Shown in pieces: positions 1 to 8,416 of a DNA stretch of 64,000 nt (positions are counted from its first letter, which is position 1; the number at the start of each line of letters is the position of its first letter). This DNA comes from Lachnospiraceae bacterium MD308. Lineage in GTDB: Bacteria; Bacillota; Clostridia; Lachnospirales; Lachnospiraceae. The notes below the pieces were generated by a model that had not been told where the DNA came from, ran no database searches, and worked only from the letters and a program-made list of their open reading frames with translations. The DNA lies in contig KE159795.1 of NCBI GenBank assembly GCA_000403475.2, positions 2,301,357 to 2,365,356 of the forward strand, in the 5' to 3' direction. Made by a program: the position numbers and the translations under genes.

Positions 1-68
1 ACTGCGCTGTTGTTATTTGTTAAATTTCTGTACGCGCTTAATGCGGTAATGTTGTGTTGAATTCTCAT
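1..68 (-). CDS. hag: Flagellin, N-terminal fragment (cut by the window edge)
   Basis: Only the first 22 codons are in the window. The minus strand reads MRIQHNITALSAYRNLTNNN, the classic flagellin N-terminus (MRIQHNI-ALNSYR-L--NN) that forms the filament core helix and the export signal. The ATG at 68 follows an AAGGAGG ribosome site at 82-76 with a spacing of 7. The gene is too short to have been seen as an ORF. It lies at the far end of the motility island from fliW-csrA, although in Bacillus it directly follows csrA. The gene symbol assumes it is the main flagellin; a minor flagellin paralogue cannot be excluded. Confidence 0.9.
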   Translation of the reverse strand, partial: MRIQHNITALSAYRNLTNNNSA

Positions 69-74
69 AAATAA

Positions 75-110
75 ACCTCCTTGAATTGTACCGGAGACCT
101 CCTTGTCTCC
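75..110 (-). promoter_or_regulatory. Twin CsrA-type binding sites in the flagellin leader
   Basis: On the minus strand the 9-mer CAAGGAGGT occurs twice, at 105-97 and 83-75. The downstream copy is the flagellin ribosome site. In the upstream copy the AAGGAG is the loop of a perfect 6-bp hairpin (GGAGAC / GTCTCC, 110-93). Both copies fit the CsrA consensus (ACARGGANGT, GGA in a loop). The arrangement is that of the Bacillus hag leader, where CsrA bound at both sites blocks ribosome entry and FliW relieves it. The site sequences and hairpin are seen directly; binding is inferred. csrA and fliW are in the same window. Confidence 0.7.
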
Positions 111-149
111 ATAGTTTCTTTTTGTTTGATATGTTCATCCGATATAGGG

Positions 150-177
150 ATATCGGATTTTGCCGTTCACTTCCTTA
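150..177 (-). promoter_or_regulatory. Candidate sigma-28 promoter for flagellin
   Basis: The minus strand carries TCCGATAT at 157-150, which matches the sigma-28 -10 element. Upstream, TAAG at 177-174 sits 16 bases from it in place of TTAA/TAAA at 15. The match is weaker than at the other four late promoters of this window. The -10 is half of a perfect inverted repeat (CCGATAT-AGGG-ATATCGG, 139-156). Transcription would start near 143 and give a leader of about 75 nt containing the CsrA-type sites. The remaining bases up to 401 hold nothing else I can name apart from a small hairpin near 330-355. Confidence 0.45.
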
Positions 178-401
178 TGGGCCCTTCATCCGGAAAAACG
201 GCGTTTTTTTAAGCAGCATACTGTGGATAATTCCAGACTGTTTATGTTGCTTATGTTCTTATTATCATACATTTTTAAAAGTGTGGGTTTTTAGAACTGC
301 TGTTGATAGAAATTATGTGTATAATATAAATGGTACCCTCTGCGAACGAAGGGTATTGTTAACAGTCAAACAAAACAAAAAAATCAGAGGAGATACCCCA
401 G

Positions 402-947
402 ATGAAGACAAAGCTAAAAGAAATAAGCAGAGAGAATCTGCAGAAAATCGAAATATTATGGGAGATTATCAATTTTGTGCTTTGAAGTTTTATACCGGTG
501 ATTTTGCTGCAGCGAAGGAGGCTTCTAAGAATCCGAAAGGCTTTTTGGGGTGGAGCGGCCGATTTATCCGATACGGTATTCGTCTGTTTATGCTGTACTT
601 GTATGATGAGCCGCTGCCATCAATAGCGATGACAAGCCTTGCGGGCGATATTGACTATGCAGGGGACAGTGAGCCGGAGCATTTATTAGATTTTGAACGT
701 GAGATTATAGAAGAAAGCCTATGTAAAATGGGCGGGGAAGATTGTGCATGGCAGGGCAGATGCGATTGTTGCGGGGCAGCACCGCGGACATTACAAACAA
801 TCTGCGGTGTTGTTAGCGGCACTTGCTGAGATAAAGGAAAGTATGGGAGAGACGGGAGCAAAAAATGAAATTTTCTTGCAGTATAAGAGGAAATTTCCGA
901 GACATTCTTCGTTTCAGGCAGAGATGAAGAAATATTTTCGTTCATGA
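402..947 (+). pseudogene. Decayed gene, at least two frameshifts, family uncertain
   Basis: An AGAGGAG site precedes an ATG at 402, but that frame stops after 27 codons (MKTKLKEISRENLQKIEILW...). Protein-like sequence continues in another frame (KFYTGDFAAAKEASKNPKGF and on, about 487-750), then returns to the first frame (about 755-945), where it reads as a helical C-terminal tail ending at the stop at 945-947. The seam near 745-760 is clear, because the two frames share the peptide around AW-GR. The tail loosely resembles the helical end found after SWIM zinc fingers, but I see no zinc ligands and do not assign a family. Sequencing error is an alternative to true decay. Confidence 0.5.
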
Positions 948-985
948 CATCAAAACTGGCTTCATATTACAAAGAAACGGTTACA

Positions 986-1021
986 AGAAAAAACAAGAAA
1001 GTGTCAAAGACACTTTCTTGT
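986..1021 (-). terminator. Rho-independent terminator of the cheAWRB operon
   Basis: There is a perfect 13-bp stem (ACAAGAAAGTGTC / GACACTTTCTTGT, 993-1005 and 1009-1021) with an AAA loop. On the minus strand the stem is followed by TTTTTTCTTG. It begins only 6 bases after the cheB stop codon, so it ends the che operon. It could also stop readthrough from the decayed gene on the plus strand. Confidence 0.9.
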
Positions 1022-1026
1022 AATTT

Positions 1027-2157
1027 TTACAGTGTATTCAGATAATTCATCAGTACAGACGGAATATTAGCACATGACGCCTGTATGGTTACTGCGCCGA
1101 TATTCTGTGCTACCATTGGCATGCCATATACGACACAAGATTCTTTATCCTGCCCGATGGTATAAGCTCCGGCTTTGTGCATATCTAAAAGTCCGTAAGC
1201 ACCGTCTTGCCCCATGCCGGTAAGGATAATCCCCACGGCACCGGATTTGGCGGCCTGGGCAACGGACTGGAAGAGGACATCTACGGAAGGGCGGTGTCCG
1301 CTTACTTTTTCGCCGGGATATATGCGCACAGTATAGTTAGTGCCCACACGTACGACTTTCATCTGACACTCACCGCCTGGAGCGATGAGAACAAGTCCTC
1401 TGCGGACAATATCACCGTTTACCGCTTCTTTGACTTCCATCTTACACAGACGGTTCAGCCGTTGTGCATACATCTGGGTGAAGCCTTCCGGCATATGCTG
1501 GGTGATTACCATACCAGGTATATCAGCAGGAAGCTGTTCTAAGACTTGTAAAGTTGCTTCCGTTCCGCCGGTAGAAGCGCCGAGAGCAATGATGAAATCA
1601 TTCAGTTTCGGGCTTCGGTTCGTCAGCTTCGATGAAGGGACGGAAGAAAGTACCGGCCTTCGAATGGCTGGTGCCGGTGTCGGTGTTGTTGGCTGCGGAG
1701 CAGCGGCAGTATCTTTTTTCAGGACAGAGCTTCCGCGGAATACTCTTGGAAGCTTGACTGTCGCATTAGAAGCGATGTTGATCTTAGAAGCAAGACTTTG
1801 TACGAAGACGCGCGAACTGTAGTTGCGGCTCATATCCGGCTTTTTCACAAAATCAACAGCGCCGTTTGAGAGGGCGTCAAAGACACTTACATTCAATGAA
1901 GATACAAGAATTACAGGAAGGAGATGCTTTGGAAGCAGCTCCTTCAGAAAGTCGATTCCGTTTGTTCTTGGCATTTCAACATCAAGGGTAATGACGTCCG
2001 GTTTTGTACTTGGAATCTTACGCATGGCATCTGCCGCGTTCATGGCGTAGCCAACAATCTCAATGTTCTTATCCGCATGCGGAAGCTCTTTGGAAAGAAA
2101 ATTCACAAATACAAGAGAATCATCTACAATTAATACTTTTATTTTTTTGCTTACCAT
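1027..2157 (-). CDS. cheB: Chemotaxis response regulator, protein-glutamate methylesterase CheB
   Basis: 376 aa. The receiver domain (about 5-125) has acidic-pocket residues VDDS at 11-14 and the phospho-acceptor Asp59 in LDVEMP. A Pro/Thr-rich linker (about 150-180) leads to the methylesterase domain with the catalytic triad visible: Ser195 in GASTGGT, His221 in QHMPEGF and Asp318 in GMGQDGA. CheB removes methyl groups from, and deamidates, receptor glutamates when phosphorylated by CheA. It is the last gene of the minus-strand cheA-cheW-cheR-cheB operon, 36 bp after cheR. No chemoreceptor gene lies in this window, so its substrates are encoded elsewhere. Confidence 0.97.
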   Translation of the reverse strand: MVSKKIKVLIVDDSLVFVNFLSKELPHADKNIEIVGYAMNAADAMRKIPSTKPDVITLDVEMPRTNGIDFLKELLPKHLLPVILVSSLNVSVFDALSNGAVDFVKKPDMSRNYSSRVFVQSLASKINIASNATVKLPRVFRGSSVLKKDTAAAPQPTTPTPAPAIRRPVLSSVPSSKLTNRSPKLNDFIIALGASTGGTEATLQVLEQLPADIPGMVITQHMPEGFTQMYAQRLNRLCKMEVKEAVNGDIVRRGLVLIAPGGECQMKVVRVGTNYTVRIYPGEKVSGHRPSVDVLFQSVAQAAKSGAVGIILTGMGQDGAYGLLDMHKAGAYTIGQDKESCVVYGMPMVAQNIGAVTIQASCANIPSVLMNYLNTL

Positions 2158-2193
2158 TTAATAAGTACCTTTCTTTTTGACATTGCCGGCCGG

Positions 2194-3006
2194 CTATTCC
2201 TTTCGATAAGCTGATGGCATGAGATATTTATAAGGAGTCGTTGCCTTATTTAAACTCTCTGAATGACCGATAAACAGATAACCGCCAGGCACGGTAGCAT
2301 TAAAAAACCGCTGTACAAGGGCGTCTTTTGTCTGCTGGTCAAAATAAATCATTACATTACGGCAAAAGATCACGTCAAATTTCAATTTAAAGCGAATGGG
2401 ATCCATCAGATTAAATGTTCTGAAAATCACGTTATTTTTAAGAACATCCGCTACCTGATAGACACCGGCTTCGTTGGTGCGCTTGAAGTATTTTTGCTTC
2501 CATGCTGAGGGAATCGCACTTAAGGATTCCTCGTCATATATTCCGGACGCCGCCGCTTTCAGGGCATTCTGTGAAATATCAGTGGCAAGGACACGAGTAT
2601 CCCAGTTTCCTGACTTGGATCCAAAATATTCTTTCAGGATCATCGATAAAGTATATGGCTCCTGTCCGGAGGAGCAACCGGCGCTCCAGATACTTAACAC
2701 ATGGTCGCGTTTCGTTTTTTCTAAATAAGGAAGAACCGTATCCCGGAAATAGTCGAAATGAGCGGATTCCCTTAAGAAGAAAGTATAGTTTGTAGTTAGT
2801 TTGTTGAGCATAAGCTCAATATCCTGCGGGTTTTTCTGTGACAGGATATGCTCGATGTACTCGGTGAAGGTAGAATACCCCATCGATACAACAGTATTAG
2901 AAAGCCTCCCGATAATCAACTGCCGCTTCTGTGAAAGATCAATACCATAGCGGCCTTTGATAAAGGTTATAAGCTTTCGGAAATCATTCTCGTTAAGTGT
3001 TAACAT
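2194..3006 (-). CDS. cheR: Chemotaxis protein methyltransferase CheR
   Basis: 270 aa, the usual length. The N-terminal helical domain (about 1-75) is followed by the SAM-dependent methyltransferase fold. The SAM-binding loop reads IWSAGCSSGQEPYT near 104-117, and the later FDVIFCRNVMIYF segment is a family hallmark. It adds methyl groups to chemoreceptor glutamates, opposing CheB. The start at 3006 is preceded by an AGGAGC site, and the gene lies 34 bp after cheW in the same operon. Confidence 0.97.
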   Translation of the reverse strand: MLTLNENDFRKLITFIKGRYGIDLSQKRQLIIGRLSNTVVSMGYSTFTEYIEHILSQKNPQDIELMLNKLTTNYTFFLRESAHFDYFRDTVLPYLEKTKRDHVLSIWSAGCSSGQEPYTLSMILKEYFGSKSGNWDTRVLATDISQNALKAAASGIYDEESLSAIPSAWKQKYFKRTNEAGVYQVADVLKNNVIFRTFNLMDPIRFKLKFDVIFCRNVMIYFDQQTKDALVQRFFNATVPGGYLFIGHSESLNKATTPYKYLMPSAYRKE

Positions 3007-3040
3007 ACTGTAGCTCCTTACTTCATATTATATAATCCTC

Positions 3041-3508
3041 TTACTGGCTGATCAGTTCCTCACAGTCAAGGAAGAGGATAACCGAACCATCTTCCCTTGA
3101 AATCATGGAAGAGGTCAGTTCCTGCTGATTCTGTGTCGGAATCGGAGAGATTCTGTCTAAATCAATATCCAACACCTGTGTCACTGAATCAACTACAATA
3201 CCTACAGAGATATCCTTGATCTCAAGAATGATGATACAGGTAGCATCCGTGTAATCCTGGGGCATCTTCCCCATACGAAGACGGATGTCAATAATCGGAA
3301 TCGTCTGCCCGCGCAGATTGATGATTCCCTTAATATAATCGGGAACCATCGGCAGCGTGCAGATCATGTAGCTGGAAATGATCTCGATAACATAATCTGT
3401 GCTGACACCGAAAGTAATATTGTCAGACACAAAAGTAAGGAAACGCTGAATGCTCTTAGGGCTTTGTCCTTCGTCAGTTTCAATAATATCAACAGTTGTT
3501 TCTGCCAT
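3041..3508 (-). CDS. cheW: Chemotaxis coupling protein CheW
   Basis: 155 aa made of one CheW domain (about 20-150), including the typical PDYIKGIINLRGQTIPIIDI stretch. It links receptors to the CheA kinase P5 domain in the signalling array. It lies 22 bp downstream of cheA with a GAGGTAAC site before the ATG. A second CheW domain is present in CheV (32830), so the organism encodes at least two coupling proteins here. Confidence 0.96.
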   Translation of the reverse strand: MAETTVDIIETDEGQSPKSIQRFLTFVSDNITFGVSTDYVIEIISSYMICTLPMVPDYIKGIINLRGQTIPIIDIRLRMGKMPQDYTDATCIIILEIKDISVGIVVDSVTQVLDIDLDRISPIPTQNQQELTSSMISREDGSVILFLDCEELISQ

Positions 3509-3530
3509 GTTGTTACCTCCTCATCTATCT

Positions 3531-5639
3531 CTAAAATATTCCTCTTGCGGCTTCATATACATGCGCTATATCGAGGATAATACTAATGTTTCCATCTCCA
3601 AGAATCGTACATCCGCTGATACCGGAATCTTTAATATGGAACTGCTGCAGATACGGCGGAAGAGGCTTCACAACAACCTGGTGCTCCCCGATCAGCTTAT
3701 CAACAAACAGGCAATAGGACTTGTCACTTGCGTCTACCCACATCAGGATACCATCGTCAATCTTCGTGCAGGCATCCGGGATGTTATAAAGCTCGTGAGC
3801 ACGTACGATCGGATAAAATGCATCCATGCAGCGAATCATCTCGTGGCCCGCCGGGTCAAGTACAATATCTTCTTCTGTTGCCTTAAATGACTGCCTGATA
3901 TTGGAAATCGGAACAGTAAAGATAGATTTGCCGACAGAAATCTCCATTCCGTCTGCAATTGCAAGGGTAAGCGGAATCTTTAAGGTTGTACAGCTTCCTT
4001 TGCCTAATTCACTTGTAATAGTAACAACGCCGCCGATTGCTTCTACGTTCTTTTTCACAACGTCAAGCCCGACACCACGTCCGGAATATTCGGTAACCTC
4101 CGTGTTGGTAGAAAAACCAGGCGTCATCAGAAGCATCAGAATCTCCTTCTGAGAATAATCGGACTCCGGTTTGGTCAGGATTCCATTGCGCGCTGCTTTT
4201 GCGAGAATCGCGTCGGTATCCATGCCCCGGCCGTCGTCGGATACGGAGATAATAACCTCGCTTCCTGTATGTGTAGCCGAAAGGACAACCTCACCCTGCG
4301 GGTCTTTGCCGGCAGCGATACGGTCTTCGACATTCTCCTCGATTCCATGATCAATCGCATTACGGACAATATGCATCAACGGATCGCCGATGCCGTCCAC
4401 GATTGTCTTGTCCACTTCGGTGTTCTCGCCGATGATCGTAAGACGTACATCTCTGTTCAGATTCTGCTTCATATCCCGCACAATACGGTTCATCTTCTGG
4501 AAGACACCGGATACAGATACCATTCTCAAGGACATGGCGATGTCCTGAAGATCATCTGTAAGCTTGCGGAGCTGGCGTGCAGATTTATTAAAATTATCAA
4601 GATTCAGCCCCTGGAGATCCGGAGAAGAAGTAACCATTGATTCTGTGATAACAATCTCTCCTACCAGCGCCATCAGGGCATCAAGCTTCGACAGGTTGAC
4701 ACTGATAAGATCTTGCTTAACAGCGCCGTGAGGAGCAACTTCTTTCTTTTTGGCGGGGGCAGCGTCTGACTTGCCCTTTGCCGGAGTGGAAGTTGCCGGT
4801 GAAGCAGTATTCTTTTCAACACTTGCGGCCTTTTCCGCCGGTTCGCTCTCTTCCGGAGCAGAAGCCTCCTGATTCTGCACCGTCTCATAAGAACGGATAT
4901 TCTGGGCGTTGCTGACTACAGTACAACCCTTCCCCAGCTCATCTTCTGTGTGGAAGCCAATATAAAATCCGTCTTCAATAATCTTTTCGGCGCTGTCCGG
5001 ATTGCTGTCTATATCATCCGGGTAATAAGTAAAGTTAAGCTCTCTTTCCTGAAGAGCATTCACAATCATAAATGCACGCAGATTCTCCATGCCGCATCCA
5101 TCTTCAAAATAAATGTGAATAAAATATGGAACATCACCTGCCGAAACAGGGATAGCTGCCGATTTTGTACCGTCAGCGGAAGTCTCAGCGCTGCTGCTGT
5201 TTGTTGTGTCGTCAGCATCTGAAGATTCTCCCGAAATCTTTTTAAGCAGTCCGTTAATTTCCCCAACAAAACTGTCGATATTAGTTTCGAGAGGTTCGTT
5301 GTTCTCAACCTTTTCAATCTCTGAACGAAGTTTGTCAGTTGATTTGAACATCAGGTTAAAAAGTTCGCTCTTATGTGTCTGATCCAGAGAATCAATGCCG
5401 TTTTCACGAATATAGAAGAAAAGATCTTCTATATGATGGGCAATCTCCATAAGACCGTTGAATTCGAGCATTGCAGAAGACCCTTTGATTGTGTGCATAC
5501 TGCGGAAGATTTCGTTAACGTCATCCTCAGAAAAGTCTCCAATCTTTTCAGCGTTAATCAGGAGTTCATCCAACCCGTCAAGCAGAGAGTTGGTTTCAAA
5601 GAGATAAGTCTCTAACAAGCTTTCCATAGAAGCATCCAT
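3531..5639 (-). CDS. cheA: Chemotaxis histidine kinase CheA
   Basis: 702 aa with the full P1-P5 layout. The P1 HPt domain carries phospho-His49 in RSMHTIKGSS. A P2-like CheY/CheB-binding domain (about 170-255) is flanked by Ala/Pro/Glu-rich linkers. P3 dimerisation helices lie near 305-375. The P4 ATPase has its N box (HIVRNAIDHGIE), G1 box (DDGRGMD) and G2 box (GRGVGLD). The P5 CheW-like domain is at the C-terminus. It is the first gene of the minus-strand che operon. The ATG at 5639 follows AAGGTGG, and a leader of about 95 nt runs from the sigma-28 promoter at 5741-5767. Confidence 0.97.
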   Translation of the reverse strand: MDASMESLLETYLFETNSLLDGLDELLINAEKIGDFSEDDVNEIFRSMHTIKGSSAMLEFNGLMEIAHHIEDLFFYIRENGIDSLDQTHKSELFNLMFKSTDKLRSEIEKVENNEPLETNIDSFVGEINGLLKKISGESSDADDTTNSSSAETSADGTKSAAIPVSAGDVPYFIHIYFEDGCGMENLRAFMIVNALQERELNFTYYPDDIDSNPDSAEKIIEDGFYIGFHTEDELGKGCTVVSNAQNIRSYETVQNQEASAPEESEPAEKAASVEKNTASPATSTPAKGKSDAAPAKKKEVAPHGAVKQDLISVNLSKLDALMALVGEIVITESMVTSSPDLQGLNLDNFNKSARQLRKLTDDLQDIAMSLRMVSVSGVFQKMNRIVRDMKQNLNRDVRLTIIGENTEVDKTIVDGIGDPLMHIVRNAIDHGIEENVEDRIAAGKDPQGEVVLSATHTGSEVIISVSDDGRGMDTDAILAKAARNGILTKPESDYSQKEILMLLMTPGFSTNTEVTEYSGRGVGLDVVKKNVEAIGGVVTITSELGKGSCTTLKIPLTLAIADGMEISVGKSIFTVPISNIRQSFKATEEDIVLDPAGHEMIRCMDAFYPIVRAHELYNIPDACTKIDDGILMWVDASDKSYCLFVDKLIGEHQVVVKPLPPYLQQFHIKDSGISGCTILGDGNISIILDIAHVYEAARGIF

Positions 5640-5740
5640 AGTGTTCGCACCACCTTATCTTATTAATAAATTTATCTTAAAATATTGCCAACAGAGAGTT
5701 AGATGTGTTACTCTAATGTCAACACATTTTATAAACATAT

Positions 5741-5767
5741 ATATCGACCAAAAATCGAAAAAATTAA
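5741..5767 (-). promoter_or_regulatory. Sigma-28 promoter of the cheAWRB operon
   Basis: The minus strand reads TTAA (5767-5764), 15 bases, then GTCGATAT (5748-5741). This is the same TTAA-N15-GNCGATAT pattern found before cheV, fliD and flgM. It places the chemotaxis kinase operon in the late, FliA-dependent class. The site overlaps the upstream region of the divergent ylqG-like gene at 5793. A sigma-A-like TTGGCA-N17-TATTAA (5692-5664) also exists closer to cheA, but its start would fall on the ribosome site. Confidence 0.75.
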
Positions 5768-5792
5768 TAGAAAAATAGTAGTAGGTGAAAAA

Positions 5793-7229
5793 ATGTCTAA
5801 TATTTTGAGAGTCACGACTCCCATGGCGGGGAATTATGACAACATGTCGCAGCCAAGAGCTGATATGCAAAATCGCGAGGATCCTCGGATTCAGGGACCG
5901 GTCAATCCCAATAAGGTCGTCCGGGCAGATGCAAGAAGCGACTCCGCCGCAGAGGAGCAGAATGTAGGACTTAAGTTCCAGTATCAGTCTAATTTTGAAG
6001 GATTTATCTCCCAGATGAAATCTCAGGGAGTGATGACGGAAGAATTTGCCACAGTCTTTTTTGAACAATTAAGCAATCAGGTAAAAGCGGGGATGAGTGA
6101 AGGTTTTGCGCAGGAGATTGCGCAGTTCCTTGAGATGATTCAGGTGGACCCTGAGAATATGCTTGCGTTTTTAAAGGAGCAGGGGGATGCTGCAATTCGT
6201 TTTCAAGGGGCATTTTTCTCCCTTTTGCGCCAGGCGATGAATGATACGAAGAATGTGGAGCTTCGTGCGGGAATATTGGACTTTATGAAGCGCTATACAG
6301 ATATGGCGGAGGGGAAGCATATTCTTCGGGAGATTGAGCAGACCATAAAAGAATTAAAGAGCGGGATGCTGCAGAGCGGACGGGAAAAGATGGAGGAGAT
6401 GGAGCAGCAGCTAAAATTCGGAGGTAATGCCGGGCCTGGAAGTACAGAGGAGAACGCTTCATTGATTAAGGGCAAGATGCTGCCTTATCTGAATAAATAT
6501 ATCGGCGGCACCCATGACCGGGGCAGTGTTCGCGAGGGGGCGGCTTTTCTGGCGGCTCTTACAGCACGTTATGAGAATGGCGACGCGGCAAGAGTTTTAG
6601 AACGCTTTGAGCAGTTAATGGAGTATTCTGCCATGCAGAAGTATTTTAAAGGGTTTGAGACGCAGAGCTTATTGAAAGTATTAGAAGCCACCGATTTTGA
6701 GAAGACGATTGGAAAAAATAAGTGGATGAAAGGTTTTGTGTCACTGATTCAAAACGGGATGCAGCAGGGGGCTAATATAGAGCAAAAGCAGGTGTTCCGG
6801 AATATGATGACTTCTATTCTGCTCAATGAGAGTGTATATATGCCCGTTCTCCATATGATGCTGCCTATGCAGGTGAACGATAACCTGACATTTGCAGAGA
6901 TGTGGGTGGACCCGGACGCCGGGAAAAATTCAGGCGGAAAGGAAAAAGAGCGTATTATACAAGGGCTTGTAAAGTTCGATATTCAGGATGTAGGCTTTTT
7001 TGACCTCTTTTTTGTGTATCAGGACAAAAAGGTGAATATGCAGCTTAATTACCCGGATGCCCTTAAAGATAAGGAAAAGGAAATACGGAACAAGGTTGCG
7101 GAAGCTTTGGCGGAAAACGGACTTACGGGACAGGAGCTGTTCTTTGGAAGCAGTAAAGATTCCATAGCGATTTCAGAAGCATTTCCGCAGATATTTGAAA
7201 GGAAGAACTCAATCAATGTCAAAATTTAA
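5793..7229 (+). CDS. YlqG-like flagellar export-associated protein
   Basis: 478 aa from the ATG at 5793 (MSNILRVTTP), which has a TAGGTG site; an in-frame upstream ATG at 5703 has none. It is largely helical and charged, with a C-terminal globular part (about 380-470), and has no membrane segment or signal peptide. It overlaps the start of an fhlB-like gene; the pair corresponds to Bacillus ylqG-ylqH, where the first protein resembles the C-terminal part of the hook-length protein FliK. The family call rests on this pairing and on overall character, not on a diagnostic motif. A role in export-gate switching is therefore inferred. Confidence 0.55.
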   Translation: MSNILRVTTPMAGNYDNMSQPRADMQNREDPRIQGPVNPNKVVRADARSDSAAEEQNVGLKFQYQSNFEGFISQMKSQGVMTEEFATVFFEQLSNQVKAGMSEGFAQEIAQFLEMIQVDPENMLAFLKEQGDAAIRFQGAFFSLLRQAMNDTKNVELRAGILDFMKRYTDMAEGKHILREIEQTIKELKSGMLQSGREKMEEMEQQLKFGGNAGPGSTEENASLIKGKMLPYLNKYIGGTHDRGSVREGAAFLAALTARYENGDAARVLERFEQLMEYSAMQKYFKGFETQSLLKVLEATDFEKTIGKNKWMKGFVSLIQNGMQQGANIEQKQVFRNMMTSILLNESVYMPVLHMMLPMQVNDNLTFAEMWVDPDAGKNSGGKEKERIIQGLVKFDIQDVGFFDLFFVYQDKKVNMQLNYPDALKDKEKEIRNKVAEALAENGLTGQELFFGSSKDSIAISEAFPQIFERKNSINVKI

Positions 7230-7593
7230 CGATGTATTGAATAAGAAGGCGGTAGCCCTGTCTTATGATGAGAACAAAAATGCGGCGCCCATTATTGTGG
7301 CATCGGGTATGGGTTATGTGGCGGAGAAGATGGTCGAGGTGGCCAGGGAGTCCGGGGTTCCGATTTATGAGGATAATTCTCTTGCTACGATGTTAACACA
7401 GCTTAATCTGGGGGCGGAGATTCCGACGGAATTATATCAGGCGATTATAGATATCTATGTCTATTTCCTGAATTATGTCCCGGGAAAAAAGAATGAAAAG
7501 CAAATAGAAAACGAAAAAGAAAAGGAAAATGAAGAAGCTTCGGAATACCCGGAAGAAAATGAGGCGGAGATAAAAGAATCTCCTGCCCCGTAA
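7216..7593 (+). CDS. FlhB-like export switch C-domain protein (FhlB/YlqH)
   Basis: 125 aa. Residues 1-85 match the cytoplasmic C-terminal domain of FlhB/YscU (AVALSYDENKNAAPIIVASG, then VARESGVPIYEDN, then LYQAIIDIYVYF). The membrane half of FlhB is absent. The NPTH autocleavage motif of true FlhB (present at 26183-27250) is missing here; AAPII occupies its place. The C-terminal 40 residues are mostly Glu/Lys. The start at 7216 (MSKFNDVL) has a GGAAG site; the gene overlaps the ylqG-like stop by 14 bp. Free FlhB C-domains can partly replace that of FlhB in other species; the exact role here is unknown. Confidence 0.85.
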   Translation: MSKFNDVLNKKAVALSYDENKNAAPIIVASGMGYVAEKMVEVARESGVPIYEDNSLATMLTQLNLGAEIPTELYQAIIDIYVYFLNYVPGKKNEKQIENEKEKENEEASEYPEENEAEIKESPAP

Positions 7594-7613
7594 CAGGGCA
7601 AGAGATATGAGTG

Positions 7614-8291
7614 CTAATCGAGAGAAGAAATCCATCTTCGGTGGATCAAATCCTGCCGGAATACATAGTTGCGTATCTGAGATTCGGCGCGGGACGGAAG
7701 GCGGGAAAACCTGCATCCATATCCGATAAGCTCTGTGTCCTTTGCGGCGGAGCCTATGATTTTGCGAAGATGCCTGTGTTCCTGTATGCGGAGAATCTCT
7801 GCGTGGAGAGGAACGGCAGGCAAGTCCGGATGGAAAAAGTGGAAGTCTACAATATCGCCTACGCGGAATTGCTGATGGCTCGTAAGAAATATCCCTCCTG
7901 CACTGATATTCCATATGGTTGCGGCGATATCAGACTGCGTTTTCCCCTCTATCTTTGCAGAGAGAGTGACAGGAATATTGACAGATACTTTGATATCGTT
8001 GCGGCGCTGCATTACAGAGAGCTGTTCGATGGCAGTGCACCGGGTAAAGAGAAGATCTGCATTGGCAGTGCGCATAGATTTTTGGAATTCAGTAAACTCG
8101 CAGGAATATGTAACCAGCCCCTTTGATGAGTCGAAAAAAGTGACGTGGGCTTCTGTGAGTAATTGGTTGGTATTAAGTTTGTTTACAGTGAGGATGGCTG
8201 AGTCTTCTTCGATATGGGATACAGCGGCATCGCACAGATAGACATCTTCTGTGGTATAGATGGCTGCCTGCTTACATTCTGTCAGAAACAT
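7614..8291 (-). CDS. PilZ-domain cyclic-di-GMP receptor, YcgR-like
   Basis: 225 aa from the ATG at 8291 (MFLTECKQ), 8 bases after AAAGGGG. The N-terminal beta-domain (about 1-90) is of YcgR type and the PilZ domain spans about 94-215. Cyclic-di-GMP contacts are seen as QRRNDIK (95-101), where the last Arg of RxxxR is Lys, and NISAGG (128-133), which is intact. YcgR-type proteins bind cyclic-di-GMP and act on the flagellar motor. The gene converges on the fhlB-like gene with a gap of only 20 bp and has its own sigma-A promoter. The Lys substitution may lower affinity. Confidence 0.88.
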   Translation of the reverse strand: MFLTECKQAAIYTTEDVYLCDAAVSHIEEDSAILTVNKLNTNQLLTEAHVTFFDSSKGLVTYSCEFTEFQKSMRTANADLLFTRCTAIEQLSVMQRRNDIKVSVNIPVTLSAKIEGKTQSDIAATIWNISAGGIFLTSHQQFRVGDIVDFHFFHPDLPAVPLHAEILRIQEHRHLRKIIGSAAKDTELIGYGCRFSRLPSRAESQIRNYVFRQDLIHRRWISSLD

Positions 8292-8328
8292 GGTCATTGC
8301 CCCTTTCAAATATATGTGATATTCTAAT

Positions 8329-8357
8329 ATCATACCGTGTAAATTTAGAAAATACAA
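8329..8357 (-). promoter_or_regulatory. Sigma-A promoter of the PilZ gene
   Basis: On the minus strand TTGTAT (8357-8352), 17 bases, TATGAT (8334-8329). The start would lie near 8322, about 30 bases before the ATG. Confidence 0.65.
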
Positions 8358-8416
8358 GAATAATTGACTAGAAATATTAATAAATTCAAGAAATATAAAA
8401 TGTGGAGGTTAAGAGT

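Noticed and set aside
86-829. Long plus-strand open frame of 247 codons
   Set aside because: Its first 130 codons lie over the flagellin leader and have no coding character or ribosome site; only the part after about 487 looks like protein, and it belongs to the decayed gene.
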